Both the position numbers and the translations under genes were made by a program. From the NCBI RefSeq assembly GCF_000313615.1, contig NZ_AMZQ01000007.1, forward strand, positions 62,001 to 126,000: a stretch of 64,000 nucleotides of DNA, read 5' to 3'. The stretch's first letter is position 1, and each line of letters begins with the position of its first letter. This stretch comes from Campylobacter showae CSUNSWCD (GTDB lineage Bacteria; Campylobacterota; Campylobacteria; Campylobacterales; Campylobacteraceae). Shown here in pieces: positions 57,213-64,000 of this stretch. The notes beneath the pieces were generated by a model. It searched no databases, was not told the DNA's origin, and was given only the letters and a program-made list of their open reading frames with translations.

Positions 57213-58016
57213 TCAAATTTGCTCCCCATATTTTGCTTCGCCGACCTTGTCCGTTTTCACCCAAGCCGCGATATAGATGAAAAACGAAGCCACGAGCAAA
57301 AAGAAACCAAATACCGCCAAAACACCGCTCGCCCACAGTAGCTCGCCCGCAAAAAACGTGCAAACGTAGATGCGAAAAAGCCCGTTTCTAGTTAGCCTCG
57401 CAAGCTCGAAAAAGACCCTCCCCCACACGAACGCGACGTAGCCTAGTAGCAGTAGCGCGATGACGGCGACTAGCTTAGCTAGCGGATGAGCCGCGTCCGC
57501 CATATAGGACGCCAGCGTCGCCGTGACGTGAGCGACGAACATCACGATCATCGCCTTGCCGTAGTTTATGTGCAGATCCTCGCTGTGAGCGAGCTTGGCG
57601 ACTCCGCCTAGCGCCGCGTAGGTTAGCAGTGCGGCTGCTATGACGGCGAGATTGTCCGCGATCTGCAGCGCCAGTCCCGAGTAACTAGCGATAAAGTACG
57701 CGTAGATCTTGATCACGGCCGGTACGATGCCCGATGCGATACCCAGCATCCTAGCCCGCTCAAACGCCGCGCTCTCTTTTAACGCAGCCTTCGTCTCCTC
57801 GCTTCTGACGTTTTTCGTCGAGCGCTTTTCGCCCTCGTCTGCGATCACAAATACATCTCTCGCAAACGCCCCATCAGGCCGAAACGCCGCTCGCTCGCCG
57901 CCGCTAGGTCGCCCCGAGCGCACGTCCTCGAAGCTAAATTTATAGTATTTGCCGTCATCGCCGATTATCGTCGTTTCGTTGATCGCTACGCCCTTCACCA
58001 ACTCTCCTTTTTGCAT
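57213..58016 (-). CDS. Membrane protein with OB-like N-terminal domain, 267 aa
   Basis: Residues 1-62 (KGVAINETTIIGDDGKYYKFSFEDV, then ARDVFVIADEGE) look like a small OB/cold-shock-like beta domain found fused to short membrane proteins. A linker (65-90) and six or seven transmembrane segments (about 90-260) follow. It is the last gene of a set with lemA and the DUF3137 gene on the same strand. Function is unknown. Confidence 0.7.
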   Translation of the reverse strand: MQKGELVKGVAINETTIIGDDGKYYKFSFEDVRSGRPSGGERAAFRPDGAFARDVFVIADEGEKRSTKNVRSEETKAALKESAAFERARMLGIASGIVPAVIKIYAYFIASYSGLALQIADNLAVIAAALLTYAALGGVAKLAHSEDLHINYGKAMIVMFVAHVTATLASYMADAAHPLAKLVAVIALLLLGYVAFVWGRVFFELARLTRNGLFRIYVCTFFAGELLWASGVLAVFGFFLLVASFFIYIAAWVKTDKVGEAKYGEQI

Positions 58017-58102
58017 TTTTGCCGCCCTGTTTTAGATTAGCCCGCTTGTTTGCGTTTTTAGGGTGCGGGTTATGCCGCCTGTCAAATTTGACGCCAAAGT
58101 CC

Positions 58103-58969
58103 CTAGTCCAGCCAAATTTTACGGTTTAGCCGCAGCTCCTCGACGATACGAAGGAAGCCTCCGATCTCGTCTTTGTAAAATCTATTTGCCCCTTTGCCCA
58201 CGAGCGGACGGCGCAGATCGGGCTCGAAGTTATCGCGTCCCGTGCGGATCGCCATGCAGATTTTATCGCCGACTAGCACGATATTTATAGGGCGGTGAAA
58301 TCTCGTTTTTAGCAGTTTTAGATTTTCCATCAGACTAGGCGTGAGCGCATATCTAGCCTCGATCTGATCAGTCGTATAGACGCGAAATAGCCGCTCAAAC
58401 TCAGCGTCGTCCATCCTCGCACGCTTGCCGCCGTAGTCCTTAAAATCATCCATCCCGCTGCAAATTTGAGTGACGCCCTTTAGCCGTTTAGGAAAATCGG
58501 CGACGAACAAAATCCCCGCAAAAAGCACTCTATGCGTCTTGTTTCCGTGTAGATCCTCTTTGATGCTTATCGCCTCTACGTCGCTAAATTTGACCCGCAC
58601 TCCCTCTATCTGCCCGAAAATCAGGTCGTTGCCCGAGTATTTGTCGATGTCAAAATCATAAATCATATAAAGATAATCGCTCTCTACGCACTCGCCCGGA
58701 TAATACGCCAGACCGCAGCTCTCCACGATGCTCCTCACGACTTTTCGCTTAAATTTAAAGGTAAAGCTACCCGTGAAAATACTCTCGAAAAAATAGTACA
58801 TCGCAGCCCCGCAGACCACAAACGCGACCGCGCTAAGGACGGCGTTTTGCGCGGCTAAATAAAGTAGCCAAGCTAGCGCGGCGGCGACAAAGACGCAGGT
58901 GAGCTTTAGCCTAAAAAGCGAACGCAAAACCTTTTGCCGCTCAAGCTCTAGCAAGGCCAGATCGTCCAT
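58103..58969 (-). CDS. DUF3137 membrane protein
   Basis: A 288-residue protein with two transmembrane segments near residues 20-65 and a cytoplasmic domain matching DUF3137: KRKVVRSIVESCGLAYYP, VRVKFSDVEAIS, LFAGILFVADFPKRLKG and NLKLLKTRFHRPINIVLVGDKICMAIRTGRDNFEPDL. DUF3137 genes commonly accompany lemA. The role is unknown. Confidence 0.85.
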   Translation of the reverse strand: MDDLALLELERQKVLRSLFRLKLTCVFVAAALAWLLYLAAQNAVLSAVAFVVCGAAMYYFFESIFTGSFTFKFKRKVVRSIVESCGLAYYPGECVESDYLYMIYDFDIDKYSGNDLIFGQIEGVRVKFSDVEAISIKEDLHGNKTHRVLFAGILFVADFPKRLKGVTQICSGMDDFKDYGGKRARMDDAEFERLFRVYTTDQIEARYALTPSLMENLKLLKTRFHRPINIVLVGDKICMAIRTGRDNFEPDLRRPLVGKGANRFYKDEIGGFLRIVEELRLNRKIWLD

Positions 58970-58979
58970 TTTTGCTCCT

Positions 58980-59234
58980 GTTTTTAATCTAACGCCTTTT
59001 GCAAATTTGGCTATTTTGCGGGCTTTAGCCTTTAAATTTGCGTTTTAAACCGCTTAAATTTAAGCTCTTTTCTGTGGGCGGCGACGCTCAAATTTGGATC
59101 AAATTTGGCTCAAATTTACCGCCCGCGCCGCTTTTGTGCTCAAATTTAACGAGCCGACGAAGCCCGCTCGTGTTTTCAAGGACGCAGTTAAAGCGCTCAA
59201 ATTTAACGTCAAATTTGACGAAACGAGCGCAAAT
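58980..59234. repeat. AAATTT-dense spacer between DUF3137 and lemA
   Basis: About ten copies of the hexamer AAATTT (often CAAATTTG or TAAATTT) occur in about 255 bases. No gene, terminator or promoter is obvious. It is an extreme case of a hexamer found throughout the window. Confidence 0.5.
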
Positions 59235-59789
59235 TTAGCGGTTAAAAAGCTCGTGCACGTCGTGCGGGTCGTCTTGACCTTTCGGCACCTCGAAAAATGC
59301 CGCCTTGTGAAACCTCGCCCAGCTAGCGACGATGTTTGACGGAAACATCTCCACGGCGTTGTTATAATCAGTCACTGCGGCGTTGTAGGCGCGGCGCGCG
59401 GCGGAGATCTGCTCCTCAACATCGTTTAGCGTCTTTTGCAGGTGCATGACGTTTTCGTTGGCTTTGAGCTCGGGGTAGTTCTCGACGACGACGTTGAGCT
59501 TTGAGATGAGGTTTGACAGCTCGCCGTTTAGCGCAAATCTCTGCTCGTCGCCCGCGGCCTTTTGAATACCGCTTCTAAGCGCGGAGATGTTTTCTAGCAG
59601 CTCGCGCTCGTGCGTGATGTACTGCTTGACGGTGGCGACGAGGTTTGGGATGAGGTCAAAGCGCTTTTTTAGCTGCGTATCGACGCCGGATCTGATGTTT
59701 GAGACTTGGTTGCGCTTGCCCACCAGCGAGTTGTAGACTGAGATGACTATGAGCGCGAGGACGGCAATGATGCCTAAAACGATGTACAT
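59235..59789 (-). CDS. lemA: LemA family protein
   Basis: The start is taken at ATG 59789 (MYIVLGIIAVLALIVISVYN, after AAAGGAGCAAAA), not the longer frame from 59822. The 184-residue product has one N-terminal helix and the LemA body: YNSLVGKRNQVSNIRSGVDTQLKKRFDLIPNLVATVKQY, NVVVENYPELKANENVMHLQ and RAYNAAVTDYNNAVEMFPSNIVA. It is the first gene of lemA-DUF3137-membrane protein. LemA proteins are widespread with unknown function. Confidence 0.92.
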   Translation of the reverse strand: MYIVLGIIAVLALIVISVYNSLVGKRNQVSNIRSGVDTQLKKRFDLIPNLVATVKQYITHERELLENISALRSGIQKAAGDEQRFALNGELSNLISKLNVVVENYPELKANENVMHLQKTLNDVEEQISAARRAYNAAVTDYNNAVEMFPSNIVASWARFHKAAFFEVPKGQDDPHDVHELFNR

Positions 59790-59822
59790 TTTTGCTCCTT
59801 TTTTGGGTGCAATTATAGCCAA

Positions 59823-60184
59823 ACGGGGCTAAAATTCGTAAATTTAGGCTTGATTTTGGGCTTTTGGACGGCTGTTTGGGGCTGCTCTTGTGCGGGGTTT
59901 TTGATTGTTTGCGCGGTTTGTTTGCACTAGCTCGGCTTGACGGCGGATGCTTTTGTTGTCACTGCTTGCGAGATCAAATCGGCCCTCAAATTTATGCGCT
60001 CCGCAAAGCTGCCAATTTAACCATAGCCAAATTTAACGGTAAATTTTAAAAGAGAAAGCAAATTTCATTGCGTTGTTATTACGGTCTTTGCGGCATTGCG
60101 TTCGATTTAACGGCCGGCTTTATTGCGGACGAGGATAAGATGTAAATTTGATAAAAATAGAGTTGCGACAAATGGTTTTGGATT
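59823..60184. other. Intergenic region, nothing identified
   Basis: AAATTT-rich spacer of about 360 bases. Reading frames here are short and lack ribosome sites; no RNA or repeat stands out. Confidence 0.5.
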
Positions 60185-60784
60185 TTACGTCAACGCGCTT
60201 AACTGTTTGCTTGCAAGCAGTTTTTCTAGTTTGCGATTTTTAAAGAATTTGACGACGTCAAACGCGATCTTGGCAGCCAGAAGCGCCAAAAAAACGTGTC
60301 TAAAAGCATAAAATTTGCCTAGATATTTATGCTTTTTCATGAGCTTTAGCGCGAGTGTTTTTATCGCTTCTATCGGTTTTTTGATTGCTTCGCCGATCAT
60401 TTTGTCCTTTATCTCGTGGACAACGAGAGCGGTAACGGTTTTTAGGTATTTTTTCGTTTTGGGGGCGGGTAAATTTTGCGTCGCAGTTTTGCCGTAAACG
60501 CCGTCAACCCAATCCTCAAAATTTTGCCGCGCGTTTTTGCTTTTTAGGAGTTTTTCGCCGGCTTTGCTTATCTCGTAAATCCCTCGCGAGGTCTTTAAAA
60601 CGATCCTTTTTTCTTGCGGTAAAGCTTGAATTTTGGGGCTATTTGCTATGACGCTTAAAAGCGCGTCCGCTTTACTCTGGCTTGCACCAGTTTCGCGCGA
60701 TAAAAACTCCGCTATCTCCTTACGACTTGCCTTTTTTCTCTCGTTTAAAAACTGCGCCAACAAAAATAATCCTTGATAATCCAT
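60185..60784 (-). CDS. Hypothetical protein with winged-helix-like N-terminus, 199 aa
   Basis: The start at ATG 60784 (MDYQGLFLLAQFLNERKKASRKEIAEF) is chosen because a helical family-like start follows. An in-frame ATG at 60799 (MRVFAMDY) is also possible, and the frame runs open to 60892. Residues 1-75 have helix-turn-helix/winged-helix spacing (ASRKEIAEFLSRETG..., SRGIYEISKAGEKLL). The rest is Lys-rich with one weakly hydrophobic segment near the C-terminus (HVFLALLAAKIAFDVVKFF). Its promoter region contains TCTCA-N14-TGAGA, a possible autoregulatory operator. No family was recognised. Confidence 0.6.
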   Translation of the reverse strand: MDYQGLFLLAQFLNERKKASRKEIAEFLSRETGASQSKADALLSVIANSPKIQALPQEKRIVLKTSRGIYEISKAGEKLLKSKNARQNFEDWVDGVYGKTATQNLPAPKTKKYLKTVTALVVHEIKDKMIGEAIKKPIEAIKTLALKLMKKHKYLGKFYAFRHVFLALLAAKIAFDVVKFFKNRKLEKLLASKQLSALT

Positions 60785-60892
60785 CGCAAAAACTCTCATT
60801 ATTATATTAAATTGAGAATTATACTTAAAATATCTCAAAATAAAATAAAAGCCAGTATCATTTTGATTTTGGCGCGTTGAGCTATAAACCAA

Positions 60893-61309
60893 AATTTGAG
60901 CTTTTTACGACATTTTTGGCATAAAACAAAGGACTTGAATTTCAAATTTGGGATTAATCTACATAAAAGCGACGGTATTTACGGTAAATTTTACCAAATC
61001 GCGCAGAGTAGTCCAGCTAACGCTGGTCGGTAAAATTACAAAAGATAGCAAATTTACCGACTAATCATACGCACAAAAAGTGCGAAATTTAGTTGCCCGT
61101 CAGTCTAAATTTGAAGCTTGGGCTTTAGCAAATCAAGCAAATTTAAGCCCAAAGTAGCCAGAAATTGGTGCCAAATTTATCTCGCGAGCAAATCCAAATT
61201 TGAGATGGCAAAGGATATATCGCTAAATTTTAGCCATCAAAATTTACTGCGAAAGCAATCTCAAATTCGGCGTCAAATTTATTTTGCTGGCGAGCTTTTT
61301 AAGGTAAAT
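60893..61309. other. Intergenic region rich in short hairpins
   Basis: This gap of about 420 bases has no credible ORF. It contains several short inverted repeats: CCAGC-TAAC-GCTGG near 61012-61025, CGCAC-AAAAA-GTGCG at 61070-61084, and GGGCTT...TAAGCCC near 61125-61152. Many AAATTT hexamers are also present. A terminator for the PP-loop gene is expected at its right end. Confidence 0.45.
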
Positions 61310-62296
61310 TTAACTAACAAAAAACTCCTGCGCAGCCTGCTTGCTCTCAAAAGGTTTCACGCAAATCTCGCGCTCGCCGATCCTAGCTCGCACCGCCGTA
61401 TCTTTGTCTGCTCTTGTATAGGCAAGCGCCAGCCGCACGGCTAACTCGAGGTCGGCTTCGTTAAATTTAGCATCCACGAAGCTCACCGCGCCCACGATAT
61501 CGCCGTCAAATTTGATCTGCGTAAATTTTGGATTATTTAGAGCTAGCAGTTTGGCGTTGTCGTTTTCGTCGCGGCCGATGACCATTTTGGTGCCGTTTGT
61601 TAGGCGCAGATGTCGTCCGAGGCGCAGTAGCTGCATATCAGCGCTCGTCATATCCGGGTCAAATTTGATGAAATCTTTGATTTTATTCGCAAAGCTCTCG
61701 ATCGTGAGCAGGCACCCGCCGCCGGGCGTCTCGTACTCGCTAAAGCCAAACTCTTTCGCAAGCGCGAGCTGTCTCTTGCGGTCGCGTCCGCTGATGGCGA
61801 GCAGCTTGCTGCGATCGACCCAACCCTCGCGCTCGGGCTTCGTGGGCTTCATCAGCTGCGCAGACATCGGACGCAGGATGAGGTCCTCCTCGTCGCCTGC
61901 GGCGTTTTTGACCTGCGCCATCGCGTCGCGCCTCTGGCTCATCGGACGCTGACCGATCACTTCGCCCGTCGCGATAAAGTCCGCACCCTCCGAGCGCATC
62001 ATCGCAAGCGCCGTTTTAAACATATACCCGTGGCAGTCGATGCATGGGTTAAAGTGCTTGCCGTAGCCGTATTTTGGCGTGAAAAGCACGTCGCGTAGGT
62101 ATTCGTTTCTGATATCGACCATCTTAAAATCGGCTCCGGCTTCGTTTGCGCGGCGGCGTAAAATTTCCGCCTTTTTCTCGTCGCCGCTAAAGCCGATGTC
62201 GATGTGGATCGCAGTGACATCGATGCCTTGAGCTGTTAGCAGCTTGATGGCGATCATGCTGTCCAGCCCGCCGCTAAATAAAACTAACGCTTTCAT
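61310..62296 (-). CDS. PP-loop ATP pyrophosphatase (MnmA/ThiI-like thiolase), 328 aa
   Basis: The N-terminus MKALVLFSGGLDSMIA is the PP-loop (SGGxDS) of ATP-pyrophosphatases. PCIDCHGYM resembles the active-site Cys block of MnmA/ThiI-like sulfurtransferases, and GEVIGQRPMSQRRDAM and the GGGCLLT segment follow. The C-terminal ~100 residues resemble an RNA-binding-like extension. A role in tRNA or cofactor thiolation is likely; the target is uncertain. It overlaps dnaG by 4 bases. Confidence 0.8.
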   Translation of the reverse strand: MKALVLFSGGLDSMIAIKLLTAQGIDVTAIHIDIGFSGDEKKAEILRRRANEAGADFKMVDIRNEYLRDVLFTPKYGYGKHFNPCIDCHGYMFKTALAMMRSEGADFIATGEVIGQRPMSQRRDAMAQVKNAAGDEEDLILRPMSAQLMKPTKPEREGWVDRSKLLAISGRDRKRQLALAKEFGFSEYETPGGGCLLTIESFANKIKDFIKFDPDMTSADMQLLRLGRHLRLTNGTKMVIGRDENDNAKLLALNNPKFTQIKFDGDIVGAVSFVDAKFNEADLELAVRLALAYTRADKDTAVRARIGEREICVKPFESKQAAQEFFVS

Positions 62297-63951
62297 TTTT
62301 TAAGTTCCTCGATAATTTTTTTTATTTTTGATAGTATTTGTTTTTTTTCCTCTAAAGGAATTTGTTTTGCCGAATATTCTTTGTGCAAATTCTCGTAAAA
62401 TCTCACTTTTAAAATAACTATATTTTTTAAAATTTCATCCTCGTCTTTAAAGGCATCGTAGTTTTCAAACATCAGCTCGCGCACGGCGGGATCGTCCGCG
62501 CTGGCCCCCTGCGCGACCGCTTCGTAAATATCTCTGTGACGGACGAAATACTCCGTTTTTAAATTTTCTAAAACAATTTTTTTAAAATTTGGATTTTCGA
62601 TCATCGTTTTTAAAAACCGAATTTCAAGTATATCTTTACGCCCGCGCTGATTTTTGCCCAAATTTTGCATTTCGTAGGCCTGCATGCGCTCTTTGGCGGC
62701 TTGCGTATTTGCGCCTCTAGTTAGCCAAAACGACCCCTCGGCTATCTTTAAAATTTTAGCCACGAGCGGGATGTAGGAGTTTGCGACGATGGGCTTTAGG
62801 CTCGCGGTAAAGGCCTGGATCGCTTCTAGCGCTTTTTGCTTTTGCACGGGGCGCGAGAGGTCAAAGCCGCTAGCTAAATGCCTGATGTAAAATTCGCCAA
62901 TCTCCATGCCGCTTTCAAAAATTTGCCGCAGATACTCTATCTTGCCGGCTACCACCATATCGGCCGGATCTGCGCCACCTTCTATGATGACGACGCTACC
63001 GTCGATTTCGTTTTGCGCGAGCAGTAGGGCGGACTTCGTCGCGGCGTTTATACCCGCCTCATCGCCGTCAAAGCACAAGATAACGCTAATCTCGCCGCGT
63101 TTTAAAAGCGGCAGGTGCTTGGTCGTGAGCGCAGTTCCAAGCACGGCTACGACGTTGTTAAAGCCCGCCTTGTGCAGCATGATGACGTCCATGTAGCCTT
63201 CGGTGATGATGATCTGATTTTTGGTGAAAATTTCTCGCTTTGCTAGGTGGTAGCCGTAAAAAAGAGTCGATTTGTCAAAAACCGCGGACTGGGGCGAATT
63301 TACGTATTTAGCGGGGTTGCCGCTGATCGTGCGTCCGCCAAATCCCACCAGCCGCCCCGCATGCGTGTAGATAGGAAAGGTGATTCGGTTTATGAAACTC
63401 GCGTAAATGCCGTTTTCGTTTTGCTTTACGATGCCGACTTCTAGGGCTTCTTTGGGTTCGATTTGCTCGTTTTGCAGTAGCCTTATCGTCTGCGCGCTCT
63501 CGGGTGCGAAACCCAGCTCAAATTTATCTATCAGCTCGTCTGTTACACCGCGCGAGTACAGATAACTGGCGGCCGCGGGAGTTTTGTAAAGCAGCGAGCG
63601 GTAAAAGGCATTCGCGTTTTCTAGGATGTGCTTGTTTTCCTTCGCCGGTTCGCCGCCTCGCACGTAGTTTAGTGTGAAATTTTGCAAACTAGCGATCTTT
63701 TCGACGGCTTCGGGGTAGCTTAGCTTTTCGTAGTCCATCACGAATTTGATCGCGTCGCCGCCGGCTTTGCACGAAAAGCAGTGAAATATCCCGCGCGACG
63801 GGCTCACGCTCATGCTCGGGTTTTTATCGTCGTGAAACGGGCAGACGCACACGAAGTTCGCGCCACTTTTTTTCAGCGGCAGATAGTGCCCGACGACATC
63901 GACGATATCGGTTTGCGCTTTTAGTCTTTCTATTGATTTTGGATCGATCAT
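62293..63951 (-). CDS. dnaG: DNA primase DnaG
   Basis: DnaG makes RNA primers for lagging-strand synthesis. The 552-residue protein has the N-terminal zinc ribbon (CVCPFHDDKNPSMSV and FHCFSCKAGGDAI), the RNA polymerase core with the Toprim motifs (IITEGYMDVIMLHKAGF; CFDGDEAGINA), and a C-terminal helicase-binding region. The length is typical of the phylum. It overlaps the PP-loop gene by 4 bases. Confidence 0.95.
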   Translation of the reverse strand: MIDPKSIERLKAQTDIVDVVGHYLPLKKSGANFVCVCPFHDDKNPSMSVSPSRGIFHCFSCKAGGDAIKFVMDYEKLSYPEAVEKIASLQNFTLNYVRGGEPAKENKHILENANAFYRSLLYKTPAAASYLYSRGVTDELIDKFELGFAPESAQTIRLLQNEQIEPKEALEVGIVKQNENGIYASFINRITFPIYTHAGRLVGFGGRTISGNPAKYVNSPQSAVFDKSTLFYGYHLAKREIFTKNQIIITEGYMDVIMLHKAGFNNVVAVLGTALTTKHLPLLKRGEISVILCFDGDEAGINAATKSALLLAQNEIDGSVVIIEGGADPADMVVAGKIEYLRQIFESGMEIGEFYIRHLASGFDLSRPVQKQKALEAIQAFTASLKPIVANSYIPLVAKILKIAEGSFWLTRGANTQAAKERMQAYEMQNLGKNQRGRKDILEIRFLKTMIENPNFKKIVLENLKTEYFVRHRDIYEAVAQGASADDPAVRELMFENYDAFKDEDEILKNIVILKVRFYENLHKEYSAKQIPLEEKKQILSKIKKIIEELKK

Positions 63952-64000
63952 AAGCGAGATTATACAATCGTTTTGCTATAATCGGCGTTAAATTTGACTT

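Noticed and set aside
58980-59234. A CRISPR array or direct-repeat array
   Set aside because: The repeated unit is only a hexamer with irregular spacing and no constant spacers.

Overview
This window looks like a chromosomal segment of a Campylobacter (Campylobacterota). The support is the C. jejuni-like gene sets (fliK-flgD-flgE; moaC followed by a DUF493 gene and a coiled-coil gene; DUF4492-cydA-cydB), extended -10 promoters with an upstream T-rich TTTTTG block, sigma-54 flagellar promoters of the form TTGGAAC-N5-TTGC, and a G-tract phase-variable gene. The moderate GC content, the extreme abundance of AAATTT and the DUF4299 and DUF6892 genes suggest the oral C. rectus/showae/concisus group. 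The species assignment is inference.

Layout. 1-0.6 kb: the tail of an AT-rich OLD/Toprim-type nuclease cut by the window edge. 0.6-5.5 kb: tpx, a stand-alone NrdD-finger-like protein with an NrdG-type activase, a decayed gene, the SRP RNA, an HD-domain protein and queF with an unusual basic tail. 5.5-12.3 kb: a degenerate GGDEF-EAL protein and the replication block gyrB-dnaN-dnaA-ruvC. Clusters of DnaA-box-like TTCAC motifs lie on both sides of dnaA, so the origin is probably here. 12.4-16.3 kb: accessory genes, with a DUF6892 protein, a low-GC stand-alone P-loop ATPase, resident thyX and a RelB/YoeB-type toxin-antitoxin pair. 16.3-24.5 kb: the long hook protein under a sigma-54 promoter, an antiporter, a CsgG-like lipoprotein and an MBOAT/SGNH surface acylation pair. 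24.6-28.9 kb: ilvD, then a restriction-modification cassette whose methyltransferase is switched off by a 9-G tract, beside a thiD stump. 28.9-38.7 kb: alcohol dehydrogenase, the cytochrome bd operon with two accessory small proteins, pyrG, an ATP-grasp enzyme and a Fur-box-linked iron or haem ABC importer. 38.8-45.4 kb: recJ, a broken TonB receptor, pcm, a nitrilase-family enzyme and nrdB. 45.5-49.4 kb: the fliK-flgD-flgE operon. 49.5-57 kb: typA, two periplasmic heavy-metal-domain proteins, patB, a candidate small RNA with an exposed CCUCC loop, moaC and conserved unknowns. 57.2-64 kb: a lemA-DUF3137-membrane protein operon, a small winged-helix-like gene, a PP-loop enzyme and dnaG.

The most interesting items are the OFF-state phase-variable R-M system overlapping its nuclease gene, the candidate anti-Shine-Dalgarno small RNA at 53.7 kb, the isolated AT-rich ATPase at 13.5-15 kb, and the two-sided DnaA-box arrangement. 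No tRNA, CRISPR array or intact insertion sequence was seen. All homology calls come from reading motifs; no database search was run.
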